A stretch of 64,000 nt of DNA from Streptomyces griseocarneus (lineage in GTDB: Bacteria; Actinomycetota; Actinomycetes; Streptomycetales; Streptomycetaceae), in assembly GCA_003674045.1 (NCBI GenBank), contig PENC01000012.1, positions 1-64,000 of the forward strand, read 5' to 3'. How positions within the stretch are numbered: the first letter of the stretch is position 1; each line of letters begins with the position of its first letter. A program made the position numbers and the translations under genes. Positions 16,978 to 25,360 of this stretch are shown piece by piece. The notes beneath the pieces were generated by a model that was not told the DNA's origin, searched no databases, and saw only the letters and a list, made by a program, of their open reading frames with translations.

Positions 16978-17757
16978 TCAGCCGAAGCGGCCGGAGATGT
17001 AGTCCTCGGTCGCCTGGACCGACGGGTTCGAGAAGATCCGCTCGGTGTCGTCGATCTCGACGAGCTTGCCCGGCTGGCCCACGCCCGCCAGGTTGAAGAA
17101 GGCCGTGCGGTCGGAGACTCGCGCCGCCTGCTGCATGTTGTGGGTCACGATGACGATCGTGAACCGCTCCTTCAGCTCGCCTATGAGGTCCTCGATGGCG
17201 AGCGTCGAGATCGGGTCGAGCGCCGAGCAGGGCTCGTCCATCAGCAGGACCTGGGGCTCGACCGCGATGGCCCGGGCGATGCACAGACGCTGCTGCTGGC
17301 CGCCGGAGAGGCCCGCTCCCGGCTTGTTCAGCCGGTCCTTGACCTCCTTCCAGAGGTTGGCGCCCTGGAGGGACTTCTCCACGACCGCGTCCATCTCCGA
17401 CTTGCGGATGCGGCCGCCGTTGAGGCGCAGGCCCGCGGCCACGTTCTCGTAGATCGACATGGTGGGGAAGGGGTTCGGGCGCTGGAAGACCATGCCGACC
17501 GTGCGGCGCACGGAGACGGGGTCGACGCCGGGCCCGTAGAGGTTCTCGTCGTCCAGCAGCACCTTGCCCTCGACGCGCCCGCCGGGGGTGACCTCGTGCA
17601 TCCGGTTCAGGGTGCGCAGGAAGGTGGACTTGCCGCAGCCGGAGGGCCCGATGAACGCGGTCACCGAGCGGGGCTCGACGGTCATCGAGATGTCGTCGAT
17701 GGCCTTGTGGCTGCCGTAGTAGGCGTTCAGGCCGCTGACGTCGATGCGCTTGGCCAT
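16978..17757 (-). CDS. pstB: Phosphate ABC transporter ATPase PstB
   Basis: A 259-aa ABC ATPase that drives high-affinity phosphate import. Walker A is GPSGCGKSTFLR, the Q-loop is VFQRPNPFPTMSIYEN, the signature is LSGGQQQRLCIARA, and Walker B is VLLMDEPCSALD, all in full PstB form. ATG 17757 (MAKRIDVSGLNAYYG) is the family start. It is the last gene of pstSCAB, 29 bases after pstA, and ends against the shared hairpin. Confidence 0.97.
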   Translation of the reverse strand: MAKRIDVSGLNAYYGSHKAIDDISMTVEPRSVTAFIGPSGCGKSTFLRTLNRMHEVTPGGRVEGKVLLDDENLYGPGVDPVSVRRTVGMVFQRPNPFPTMSIYENVAAGLRLNGGRIRKSEMDAVVEKSLQGANLWKEVKDRLNKPGAGLSGGQQQRLCIARAIAVEPQVLLMDEPCSALDPISTLAIEDLIGELKERFTIVIVTHNMQQAARVSDRTAFFNLAGVGQPGKLVEIDDTERIFSNPSVQATEDYISGRFG

Positions 17758-17786
17758 GGGAATCACTTCTGCTTTCGTAAAGACGG

Positions 17787-18869
17787 TCAGCGACCGGACT
17801 TGGGGGCCTTCCAGCGGGCGATGCCGCGGGCCACCAGGTTGAGGATCATGACGAAGGCGATGAGGACGAGGGCCGCCGCCCAGGCGCGGTCGTAGCTGGC
17901 CTCGTTCCCGGCCGCCCACTGCTCGTAGATGTAGTACGGCAGCGAGGACTGGGCGCCGTCGAAGGGGTTGTTGTTGATCACCTGGGAGCCGAAGACCAGG
18001 AGGACGATCGGGGCGGTCTCGCCGGCGATGCGGGCGACGGCGAGCATCACGCCGGTCGCGATGCCGCCGATGGCCGTGGGCAGCACCACCTTGAGGATCG
18101 TGCGCCACTTCGGCACGCCCAGGGCCAGGGACGCCTCGCGGAGTTCGTTCGGCACGAGCTTGAGCATCTCCTCGGTGGAGCGGACCACCACCGGCATCAT
18201 CAGGATCGCCAGGGCCATCGACCCGGCGAAGCCGGAGTAGCCGAAGTCCAGCATCAGGATCCAGAAGCTGAGCACGAACAGGCCCGCGACGATCGACGGG
18301 ACACCCGTCATCACGTCCACGAAGAAGGTGACGACCTTGGCCAGCGTGCCGCGGCCGTACTCCACCAGGTAGACCGCGGTCAGCAGGCCCACCGGCGCGG
18401 CGATGGCGGTGGCGATGCCCACCTGCTCCAGGGTGCCGATGATCGCGTGGTAGACGCCGCCGCCCGGCTGGATGGTCAGGACGCCCGCCATCGAGTGGGA
18501 GAGGAAGCTGCCGTCCAGGACCTTCGCACCGCGCCGCACCGTCTCCCACATCAGGGAGAGCAGCGGCACCACGGCGAGCAGGAAGCAGACCCACACCAGG
18601 CTGGTGGCCAGCCGGTCCTTGGCCTGCCTGCGGCCCTCGACGCGGGCGGTGAGCCCGTACAGCCCGAGGACGAAGAGCAGGGCGGCGATCAGGCCCCACT
18701 GGATCCGGCTGCTCAGCCCGGCGCCGAGGCCGATCGCGACCGCCACGGCGGCCGCGGCGACCGCGACGGCGGGCGCGGCCCAGCGGGGCAGGCGCGGCTG
18801 CCGCAGGCTGCTGCGCGGCTGCGGGGCGCTGTCGGCGACCAGCGGCTGCTCTACGGTCACGTCGCTCAC
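17787..18869 (-). CDS. pstA: Phosphate ABC transporter permease PstA
   Basis: A 360-aa permease with about six to eight membrane segments and the PstA/PstC-type EAA loop (ELREASLALGVPKWRTILKVV). Together with PstC it forms the membrane pore. It starts with GTG at 18869, overlapping the pstC stop by 4 bases (GTGA), so the two are translationally coupled. An N-terminal extension carries two additional hydrophobic segments before the core. Confidence 0.95.
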   Translation of the reverse strand: MSDVTVEQPLVADSAPQPRSSLRQPRLPRWAAPAVAVAAAAVAVAIGLGAGLSSRIQWGLIAALLFVLGLYGLTARVEGRRQAKDRLATSLVWVCFLLAVVPLLSLMWETVRRGAKVLDGSFLSHSMAGVLTIQPGGGVYHAIIGTLEQVGIATAIAAPVGLLTAVYLVEYGRGTLAKVVTFFVDVMTGVPSIVAGLFVLSFWILMLDFGYSGFAGSMALAILMMPVVVRSTEEMLKLVPNELREASLALGVPKWRTILKVVLPTAIGGIATGVMLAVARIAGETAPIVLLVFGSQVINNNPFDGAQSSLPYYIYEQWAAGNEASYDRAWAAALVLIAFVMILNLVARGIARWKAPKSGR

Positions 18870-19852
18870 TCCGAATACTCCTTGCGACGCGCGATGATCA
18901 GTCGGGCGGCGCCGTTGACCAGCAGGGTCAGGACGAACAGCACCAGGCCGGAGGCGATCAGGGCGTCCTTGCCGATGTCACCGGACTCCTTGAAGCTGCT
19001 CGCGATGTTCTGCGCGAACGTGCCGCCGCCCGGGTCCAGCAGGCTCTTGCCGATGACGAAGCTGGGGGAGAGGACGGTCGCGACGGCCATGGTCTCGCCG
19101 AGCGCGCGGCCCAGGCCGAGCATCGAGGCGCTGATGACACCGGACCGGCCGAAGGGGAGGACGGACATCCGGATGACTTCCCAGCGGGTCGCGCCGAGCG
19201 CGAGCGCGGCCTCCTCGTGCATCTTCGGGGCCTGGCGGAAGACCTCGCGGCTGACGCTGGTGACGATCGGCAGAATCATGATCGCCAGCAGGATGCCGAT
19301 GGTGAAGAGCGAGCGGGCGGCACCGCCGTGGTACGCGAGGACCCCGGTCCAGCCGAAGTAGTCGTCGAGCCAGCTGTAGAGCCCGCCGAGGTGCGGCACC
19401 AGGAAGAGGGCGCCCCACAGGCCGTACACGATGGACGGGACGGCGGCGAGCAGGTCGATCACGTACGACAGCGGCGCGGCCAGCCTGCGCGGCGCGTAGT
19501 GCGAGAGGAAGAGCGCGACGCCGACGGCGACCGGGACGGCGATGAGCATCGCGATCAGCGAGCTGACGACGGTGCCGAAGGCCAGGACCGCGATGCCGAA
19601 GACCGGCGGGGTGGCGTTGGCGTTCCACTCGAAGGTCGTGAAGAAGTTGCCGTGGTCGTGCGAGAGGGCGCTGGCGGCCCGGACGGTGAGGAAGACCGCG
19701 ATCGCGGCCATGATCACCAGGAGCAGGAGGCCGGAGCCCCGGGAGAGACCGAGGAAGATCCGGTCACCGGCGCGGGCGGCCGCCTTCGCCTGCGGGGCGG
19801 GGGCCGTGGCACCGGGTGGGGGCTGTGCTGCTGTGGGGCTGGTTATGTCCAT
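18866..19852 (-). CDS. pstC: Phosphate ABC transporter permease PstC
   Basis: A 328-aa permease with about six membrane segments. The cytoplasmic EAA motif reads KMHEEAALALGATRWEVIRM, as in PstC. ATG 19852 (MDITSPTAAQ) is chosen because GGAGAAAC lies directly upstream; the longer frame would start inside the pstS-pstC spacer hairpin. It follows pstS after 108 bases that include a strong stem-loop. Confidence 0.95.
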   Translation of the reverse strand: MDITSPTAAQPPPGATAPAPQAKAAARAGDRIFLGLSRGSGLLLLVIMAAIAVFLTVRAASALSHDHGNFFTTFEWNANATPPVFGIAVLAFGTVVSSLIAMLIAVPVAVGVALFLSHYAPRRLAAPLSYVIDLLAAVPSIVYGLWGALFLVPHLGGLYSWLDDYFGWTGVLAYHGGAARSLFTIGILLAIMILPIVTSVSREVFRQAPKMHEEAALALGATRWEVIRMSVLPFGRSGVISASMLGLGRALGETMAVATVLSPSFVIGKSLLDPGGGTFAQNIASSFKESGDIGKDALIASGLVLFVLTLLVNGAARLIIARRKEYSE

Positions 19853-19921
19853 GGGGTTTCTCCGGTCTGCGGAGGCGGGCCGTGCGCGGCCCGCGCTCCT
19901 GGCGCGGCGGTGCACCGGACG

Positions 19922-19954
19922 GTGCGGCCGGACCCGTCACGGGCCCGGCCGCAC
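19922..19954 (-). terminator. pstS-pstC intercistronic hairpin
   Basis: GTGCGGCCGG (19922-19931) pairs with CCGGCCGCAC (19945-19954), and the inner CCC/GGG extends the stem. It lies 6 bases past the pstS stop codon. It could stabilise the pstS message or partly terminate it, giving more binding protein than permease. Confidence 0.7.
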
Positions 19955-19960
19955 ACGGAT

Positions 19961-21091
19961 TCAGGAGAGGTTCGCGACGTTCGCGCGGACCTTCTGCGCG
20001 ATCTCGGCGGGCAGCGGGGCGTAGCCCAGGCCCTTGAGCACGGACTGGCCGTCCTCACTGGCGACGTAGGTCAGGAAGGACTTGGTGGCGGCCAGGGTCT
20101 CCGGCTTGTTGCCCTTGTCGCCGACGATCTCGTACGTCACCAGGGTGATCGGGTAGGCGCCCTCGGCCTTGGTGGTGTAGTTGAGCTTCAGCGCCAGGTC
20201 CGCGCCGCTGCCGACGACCTTCGCCTCGGCGATGGCCTTGGAGGCGTTGTCGGAGGTGGCCTCGACCGGGGCGGCGGCGCCGGTGTTGAGCTTCACCGTC
20301 TTGATCGAGTTGGCCGTGGCGTAGGACAGCTCGAAGTAGGAGATGGCGCCCTCGGTCTGCTTCACCTGCGAGGAGACACCGGCGGAGCCGTCAGCGGCCT
20401 GGCCGTTCTTCGCGGGCCACGCCTTGGCGGGCGCGTAGGGCCACGACTTGTCGGCGGCGGCCTTGAGGTACTTGGTGAAGTTGTCCGTGGTGCCGGACTC
20501 GTCCGAGCGGTGGAACGCCTGGATCTTGGTGTCCGGGAGCTTGGCGTCCTTGTTGAGCTTGGCGATCTCCGGGTCGTTCCACTTCTCGATCTTGCCGTCG
20601 AAGATCTTGGCGAGGGTGTCCGCGTCCAGGACCAGGTTGTCCACACCGGAGAGGTGGTAACCGATGGCGATCGGGCCGCCGACCATGGGGAGGCTGATGC
20701 CCTGGCCGCCCTTGACGACCTCCTTGGACTTGGTGACCTCCTCCGGCTTCAGCGGCGAGTCGGAGCCCGCGAAGGCGGTCTTGCCCTGGAGGAACTCCTG
20801 GATGCCCGCGCCCGAACCGGTGCCCTTGTAGTTGACCTGGATGTCCTTGCAGGCCGCCGTGAAGTTCTTGATCCACAGGTCCATGGCGTTCTTCTGCGCC
20901 GTCGAGCCCGAGGCCAGGAGCTGACCCTTGCCGTCGCACTTGATGTTCCCGGCGGCCTTGGTGGCACCGCCGGTGGAGGTGTCACCGCCGCTGTTGTCGT
21001 CGGAGCCGCACGCCGTGAGGACCAGGGCGCCGGAGACGGCGATGGCGCCGAGGGCGACGGCGCGGAGCCGGTTCTTGCGCTGAAGCTTCAC
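19961..21091 (-). CDS. pstS: Phosphate-binding lipoprotein PstS
   Basis: A 376-aa periplasmic-type phosphate-binding protein. The N-terminus is a lipoprotein signal (VSGALVLTACGSDD) with the acylated Cys near residue 28. Phosphate-binding loops are visible as LLASGSTAQ, GTGSGAGIQEFLQGK and HRSDESGTTDNFTKYL. GTG 21091 follows GGAAGGA. Four PHO-box repeats lie 116-159 bases upstream, so PhoP-dependent induction under phosphate starvation is expected. First gene of pstSCAB. Confidence 0.97.
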   Translation of the reverse strand: MKLQRKNRLRAVALGAIAVSGALVLTACGSDDNSGGDTSTGGATKAAGNIKCDGKGQLLASGSTAQKNAMDLWIKNFTAACKDIQVNYKGTGSGAGIQEFLQGKTAFAGSDSPLKPEEVTKSKEVVKGGQGISLPMVGGPIAIGYHLSGVDNLVLDADTLAKIFDGKIEKWNDPEIAKLNKDAKLPDTKIQAFHRSDESGTTDNFTKYLKAAADKSWPYAPAKAWPAKNGQAADGSAGVSSQVKQTEGAISYFELSYATANSIKTVKLNTGAAAPVEATSDNASKAIAEAKVVGSGADLALKLNYTTKAEGAYPITLVTYEIVGDKGNKPETLAATKSFLTYVASEDGQSVLKGLGYAPLPAEIAQKVRANVANLS

Positions 21092-21206
21092 TGTCGGGTG
21101 TTCCTTCCGGGAGCCGCCGCTGGGGCGGCGTGCGAGAGGTTGATCGGTGCGGGCGGACTGCCCCGAACGGGTGAGTCCCGCACCCTCTGCGAGCGAAATT
21201 AGGCAG

Positions 21207-21250
21207 AACAGGTGAAGCGGCCGAAGGGGCAGAGTGAACGGAGGGTGAAC
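21207..21250 (-). promoter_or_regulatory. PHO box: four 11-bp PhoP direct repeats
   Basis: Read on the minus strand, the repeats are GTTCACCCTCC (21250-21240), GTTCACTCTGC (21239-21229), a degenerate CCCTTCGGCCG (21228-21218) and CTTCACCTGTT (21217-21207). Spacing is exactly 11 bp. This is the Streptomyces PhoP operator arrangement, facing pstS. Confidence 0.93.
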
Positions 21251-21260
21251 CTCGGCGGGC

Positions 21261-21292
21261 GGGCCGGTAGCCGGTCGCCCGGCCGGTTTTTT
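21261..21292 (+). terminator. Hairpin with T6 tract upstream of NlpC/P60 gene
   Basis: GGCCGG (21262-21267) pairs with CCGGCC (21279-21284), followed by GG and six T (21287-21292) on the plus strand. It looks like a weak intrinsic terminator. It lies about 105 bases before the downstream start codon, so it could act on a leader transcript. Confidence 0.4.
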
Positions 21293-21397
21293 CCACAGTG
21301 TGACGCAGATCTCTGTTCGTCCGTCGAACGCCGTGACAGCATCCGTTCTTCGCGTGACGGTATGTCAGACCCGGGGCGAAAGCCGTGGAGGTGGCCT

Positions 21398-22516
21398 GTG
21401 AGGCGGAACGGGCAGGGCGGTCGGGACGGACGGAACGGGTACGGCGGGCGCGGTGGCGGCGGGCGGCTGATCGCCTCGACGGCGCTGATCTGTGTGACGG
21501 CGGTGGCCGGTGCGGTGGTACTGCCGAGTACGGCGTACGCGGACCCCCAGCCCCCGCGGCGCAGCCTCGAGGACGTCCACAAGGAGGTCGAGACGCTCTA
21601 CCGGCAGGCCGAGTCCGCCACCGACGCGTACAACGCGGCGAACGAGGAACAGCGTCTACAGGAGAAGTCGATCGCCGAGATCGCCCGGCAGGCGGCCGCG
21701 GCCCAGGAGCGGATGAACCGGCTCAAGGACCAGGCGGGCGCGCTGGCCCGCGCCCAGTACCGCGAGGGCACACTGCCGCCCCAGGCCAGGCTCCTGCTCA
21801 CCGCCTCCCCCCGGAACTTCCTCGACGGCCTCGCGCTCACCCACAAGGGAGAGGCGGCCACCCAGGGGCTGATCGCGCAGGTCGCCACCACTCAGAAGGC
21901 GCTGGACGGCTACGCGAAGGCCGCGGGCGAGCGCTGGAAGACGCTCGACGGGGAGCGCAAGAAGAAGGAGACGGCGAAGAAGGAGATCGAGGACAAGCTC
22001 GCCGCCGCCGAGCAGCTGGAATCCCGGCTGGAGGAGAAGGAGAAGGAGCGCCTCCGGCAGCTGGAGGAGGACCGGGCCCGCCAGGAACAGCAGAAGTGGC
22101 TCGCCTCCGGCACGGCCCAGGGCGTCCCCGTCGAGCAGGTCCTCAAGGACTCCGGCGCCACGGCCACCGACGCGGGGAAGCGCGCGGTCTCCTTCGCGGC
22201 GGCCCAGATGGGCAAGGACTACGTGTGGGGGGCGGAGGGGCCCGACACCTTCGACTGCTCCGGCCTGACCCTCCGGGCGTGGGAGGCCGGGGGGCGGGCC
22301 ATACCGCGGACCTCCCAGGAGCAGTGGCGCCTGCTGCCGAAGGTCGACGTCAAGGACATGCGCCCCGGGGACCTGATCGTCTACTACGCCGACGCGAGCC
22401 ACGTCGGCATGTACGTGGGCGACGGCCGGATCGTCCACGCCCCGAGGCCGGGCCGCCAGGTGACGATGGCGGGCGCGGGCTCCATGCCGATCCTCGGCGT
22501 GGTCCGCCCGGGGTGA
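21398..22516 (+). CDS. Secreted NlpC/P60 (C40) cell-wall peptidase
   Basis: A 372-aa secreted D,L-endopeptidase-type wall hydrolase. Signal peptide ends near STAYADPQ. A long coiled-coil follows (DVHKEVETLYRQAESATDAY through LESRLEEKEKERLRQLEEDRA), then the C40 domain with catalytic Cys (FDCSGL), His (ASHVGMYVG) and third residue His (IVHAPRPG). The layout is that of RipA/CwlO-type enzymes. GTG 21398 has GGAGG at 21387-21391 and gives a proper basic signal-peptide start; ATG 21362 is possible. It is divergent from pstS, so the PHO box may influence it. Confidence 0.88.
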   Translation: MRRNGQGGRDGRNGYGGRGGGGRLIASTALICVTAVAGAVVLPSTAYADPQPPRRSLEDVHKEVETLYRQAESATDAYNAANEEQRLQEKSIAEIARQAAAAQERMNRLKDQAGALARAQYREGTLPPQARLLLTASPRNFLDGLALTHKGEAATQGLIAQVATTQKALDGYAKAAGERWKTLDGERKKKETAKKEIEDKLAAAEQLESRLEEKEKERLRQLEEDRARQEQQKWLASGTAQGVPVEQVLKDSGATATDAGKRAVSFAAAQMGKDYVWGAEGPDTFDCSGLTLRAWEAGGRAIPRTSQEQWRLLPKVDVKDMRPGDLIVYYADASHVGMYVGDGRIVHAPRPGRQVTMAGAGSMPILGVVRPG

Positions 22517-22524
22517 CCGTGGCC

Positions 22525-22668
22525 GCGCCCCGTCAGGGGCGCGGGGAACTGCGCGACCAGCCGTCGACGGCCTGTAGTCGCGCGGCGGGCCCGGGTGGCA
22601 ACCCGGTGGGCGTACGGGGTCACGGACCCGCAACCGCGCGCGGAGCGCAAGACGCACCCCGGTGGGCG
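22525..22668. repeat. Dispersed 3'-end repeat, copy 2
   Basis: GCGCCCC-GTC-AGGGGCGC hairpin followed by GGGGAACTGCGCGACCAGCC, an internal segment longer than in other copies, and the end block GCACCCCGGTGGGCG. It starts 9 bases past the NlpC/P60 stop codon. Confidence 0.85.
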
Positions 22669-22705
22669 AAACCGGACCACAAACCCGCACCCGGGCGGAG
22701 GGGGT

Positions 22706-22724
22706 CCGGGGGCGTAGCCCCCGG
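22706..22724. terminator. GGGGGC-type hairpin
   Basis: CCGGGGGC-GTA-GCCCCCGG, an 8-bp perfect GC stem, follows repeat copy 2 and may complete termination of the NlpC/P60 transcript. Confidence 0.5.
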
Positions 22725-22869
22725 TCACAGAAGTACCCGAACCCGTTGCGGTCGTGTGACGTGCCGCACCTCTTGAGGGTGATGTTTCTCATCGCGTGTT
22801 TATCCCGTCACACCCCAATTGCCGCCCCCGCAAGCACATATGACAGCGGCGAGTGACCTCGTTCCATTC

Positions 22870-22920
22870 CGTTCGAACGCCTCTCCCGCTAGGGTCACGA
22901 TCGGCGTTCACCGATCGGTG
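22870..22920. promoter_or_regulatory. Two palindromes upstream of the SpoIIE-type phosphatase
   Basis: CGTTCGAACG (22870-22879) and CACCGATCGGTG (22909-22920) are both perfect. They lie 40-90 bases before the ATG, where a promoter is expected, so they could be operators. The cognate factor is unknown. Confidence 0.45.
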
Positions 22921-22959
22921 GGCGCCGTGTTCTCGGGGGGAACGGAAGGAAGCCGCACC

Positions 22960-24255
22960 ATGTCCGTACCCGCGCCGAGGTCCGCGGAGCCGGCGGGGCC
23001 ACCCGTCGCCACGCTCGACGCCGGGCTGACCCTGCTGGTGATCGAAGGGGATCCCGGCGGCTCGCTGTCGGTGCCGGAGATGGCACAGATGCCGGGCCCG
23101 GGCGGCAAGCCCGTACGGATTCGCACGGCCCGCAACCTCACCGAGGCCGAGCGGCTGCTCACCGACGATGTGCACTGCATCCTCCTCGACCTCGCCCTGC
23201 CGAGCCCCGAGCGCTCCTGCGAGCCGGTGACCTGCGGGCCCGCCGGGTGCGGGCAGCACGCGGCGCCGTCCGTGCCCGAGGAGCGGGACGAGTTGGAAGC
23301 CCTGCGGCAGGTGCTGCGGCTCGCCCCGTGCCACGCCGTCCTCGCGCTGACCGCCGAGGCGGACGCCGAGCGCGCCGCCGAGGCCGTACGCGTCGGCGCG
23401 CAGGACTACCTCTTCCGGGACGAGCTCGACGGGCGGGTCCTCAGCCGGGCCATCCGCTACGCCGTGGAGCGCAAGCGCGCGGACCTCGCGCAGCGGCAGC
23501 TCACCGAATCCCGGCTGCGCGCGCAGGAGAACGCCCGGCTGGAGCGCGGCCTGCTGCCGACCCCGCTGCTGGCGGGCTCCGACCTGCGGTTCGCCTCCCG
23601 CTACCGGCCGGGCCGCAGCCGCGCCCTGCTGGGCGGCGACTTCTACGACACGGTGCGCACGCCCGACGGAACCGTGCACGCGATGATCGGCGACGTCAGC
23701 GGGCACGGCCCGGACGAGGCCGCGCTCGGGGTCGAACTCCGCATAGCGTGGCGGGCCTTGACGCTCGCGGGCCTGTGCGGTGACGAGCTGCTCCGTACGC
23801 TCCAGCAGGTCCTGGAGCACGAACGGGCCGACGAGGAGACGTTCGCGACGCTGTGCGCGGTCGACGTGTCGCCGGACGGCCGCGTCGCGGGCCTGAGCCT
23901 GGCGGGCCACCCGGCCCCGCTGCTCGTGCGCGAGGGCCAGGCGCCGCGCCTGCTGCCGCAGGAAGGCGGCGGCCCGGCGCTCGGGCTGCTCCGGAACGCC
24001 TGCTGGCCCCACCGCCGCATCGAACTGGGCGACAGCTGGAGCCTGATGATGTACACGGACGGCCTGATCGAGGGCAAGATCGGTGACGGCAGCGAACGTC
24101 TGGGCCAGGAGGGAATCCTCGAACTGGTCACCCGTCAGTTCAAGGAGGGCCTGCGCGGCGAGCCGCTCCTGGACGCGACCGTGGCCGAGGTGCAGGCCCT
24201 GAACGGCGGCGAGTTGACGGACGACCTGGCGGTCCTGCTGCTGGACCGGGGCTAG
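22960..24255 (+). CDS. Receiver-like + SpoIIE/PP2C phosphatase protein
   Basis: A 431-aa signalling protein. The N-terminal half resembles a response-regulator receiver (CILLDLALPSPE with the likely phospho-Asp, and AVRVGAQDYLFRDELDG) but has an insert with several Cys (CEPVTCGPAGCGQH) and a changed acidic pocket (VIEGDPG instead of EDD). A short coiled linker leads to a PP2C/SpoIIE domain with GGDFYDTV, IGDVSGHG and DDLAVLLL metal motifs. Such proteins dephosphorylate anti-anti-sigma factors. ATG 22960 follows GGAAGGA. Partners are not encoded nearby. Confidence 0.88.
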   Translation: MSVPAPRSAEPAGPPVATLDAGLTLLVIEGDPGGSLSVPEMAQMPGPGGKPVRIRTARNLTEAERLLTDDVHCILLDLALPSPERSCEPVTCGPAGCGQHAAPSVPEERDELEALRQVLRLAPCHAVLALTAEADAERAAEAVRVGAQDYLFRDELDGRVLSRAIRYAVERKRADLAQRQLTESRLRAQENARLERGLLPTPLLAGSDLRFASRYRPGRSRALLGGDFYDTVRTPDGTVHAMIGDVSGHGPDEAALGVELRIAWRALTLAGLCGDELLRTLQQVLEHERADEETFATLCAVDVSPDGRVAGLSLAGHPAPLLVREGQAPRLLPQEGGGPALGLLRNACWPHRRIELGDSWSLMMYTDGLIEGKIGDGSERLGQEGILELVTRQFKEGLRGEPLLDATVAEVQALNGGELTDDLAVLLLDRG

Positions 24256-24288
24256 AAACGTCCTGCCGACGGCGGAAGGCCGGCGCCG

Positions 24289-24669
24289 TCAGCGCCTGTA
24301 GGGACCGCCGCCCCGGCGGGGCCAGCTGCGCCGCCCCCTGATCTGCTTGAGCGTGGCGCGTACGTCCACGTAGTAGACGATCGTGGCGACCAGCGAGGCC
24401 AGGATCAGCAGGAAGCCGAGGCCGTTGAAGGCGTTCGACAGGGCGACCCAGGCGCCGCCCAGGTAGCGGGCGGAGGGCAGGCCCGTGACGACGACCACCA
24501 GCGCCAGGACGGTGATCCAGAAGCGCTTCGTCTGCTTGTCGACCGCGCGGAAGGCGTCCTCGCGGGTCGTCGCGGCATCGAGGAGCCCCAGGAGCGCGAA
24601 CAGGCACAGCACCCGGGGGAGCCATTCCGCGAGCCAGCTGACGCCGTTGTCGAACCCCTCACGCAACAC
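24289..24669 (-). CDS. DUF2516 family membrane protein
   Basis: A 126-aa membrane protein with three to four hydrophobic segments (LPRVLCLFALLGLLDA, FWITVLALVVVVTGL, LILASLVATIVYYVDVR) and a basic C-terminus. The pattern matches DUF2516, which in mycobacteria is encoded beside hbhA and an XRE regulator, the same set as here. GTG 24669 is preferred to GTG 24678 because GAGGTG sits 6 bases before it. Function unknown. It follows the HbhA-like gene after 120 bases containing a hairpin. Confidence 0.8.
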   Translation of the reverse strand: MLREGFDNGVSWLAEWLPRVLCLFALLGLLDAATTREDAFRAVDKQTKRFWITVLALVVVVTGLPSARYLGGAWVALSNAFNGLGFLLILASLVATIVYYVDVRATLKQIRGRRSWPRRGGGPYRR

Positions 24670-24730
24670 CTGGCTCACCTCGTGGTCATTTCACTGCGGG
24701 CGCTTGCGCCCGCCACGGTACCCGCAGAGC

Positions 24731-24761
24731 GGTCCGGGCGCGTGGCACACGCACCCGGACC
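24731..24761 (-). terminator. Hairpin between HbhA-like and DUF2516 genes
   Basis: GGTCCGGG (24731-24738) pairs with CCCGGACC (24754-24761), with an inner GCGTG/CACGC extension. It may terminate the HbhA-like transcript or reduce read-through into DUF2516. Confidence 0.5.
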
Positions 24762-24789
24762 ATCCCCGCGGTGCCGTCGGCCGCTCCCG

Positions 24790-25344
24790 CTACTGGCCCT
24801 GCTCGTCCGTCTTCTTCGGGGCCGTCCGGCGGGCGGCGGGCTTCCGCGCGGCGGCGGGCTTGGTGTCGTCGCCGTCCTGCGCCTCGGTCTCCGCGGCGGG
24901 CTTGGCGTCGGCGGCGGGCTGCGGTTCGCGGGCCACCGTGATGTCCACGGCCTCGTCGCCGTTCTCGCCGCGCCAGGTCTTCACGGCCACCCGGCCGCGC
25001 TCGGCGAACTTCTCGTACTGCTCGCCGGCCTTCGCCGCGTAGCCCACGGCCTGGCCGACGCCCTGCAGCAGCAGGTCCTGCGCGGTCTGGCCGATCTTCT
25101 TCCGGTCGGTGTCGATGGTGGTGACGATCTCGGTGACCTTGGCGGTCACTGTCGCCTGCGTGTCCTTGGCCCGCTGGGTCACCTTCTGCTGCAGGGCCTT
25201 CGGGTCGGTCTTCCGCAGCTGCTCGATGCGCCCGGGCGCATCGGCGACGGCCTGCTCGACCTTCTCCTTGGTGAAGTCGGCGAAGCCCGCCGCGGCGTAC
25301 AGGGTGTCGACGGTGACCTTGCGGATGTCTTGCGTGGTGGCCAT
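24790..25344 (-). CDS. HbhA-like helical protein with Lys/Ala/Pro tail
   Basis: A 184-aa protein. Residues 1-115 are a long amphipathic helix/coiled coil (KEKVEQAVADAPGRIEQLRK, GQTAQDLLLQGVGQAVGYAA), and the tail is rich in Ala, Lys and Pro (KPAAARKPAARRTAPKK). This layout is that of mycobacterial heparin-binding haemagglutinin (HbhA) homologues. In Streptomyces an adhesin role is not established; membrane or polar-growth scaffolding is possible. It lies 16 bases after the XRE regulator gene and is probably co-transcribed with it. Confidence 0.75.
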   Translation of the reverse strand: MATTQDIRKVTVDTLYAAAGFADFTKEKVEQAVADAPGRIEQLRKTDPKALQQKVTQRAKDTQATVTAKVTEIVTTIDTDRKKIGQTAQDLLLQGVGQAVGYAAKAGEQYEKFAERGRVAVKTWRGENGDEAVDITVAREPQPAADAKPAAETEAQDGDDTKPAAARKPAARRTAPKKTDEQGQ

Positions 25345-25360
25345 GGCGATGGTCTCCCGG

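Larger units (their letters stand above)
22517..22959. other. Intergenic region with repeats and palindromes
   Basis: 443 bases with no convincing gene. The left half holds repeat copy 2 and a GC hairpin; the right half (about 22800-22959) is the promoter region of the SpoIIE-type phosphatase with two palindromes listed separately. Confidence 0.6.
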
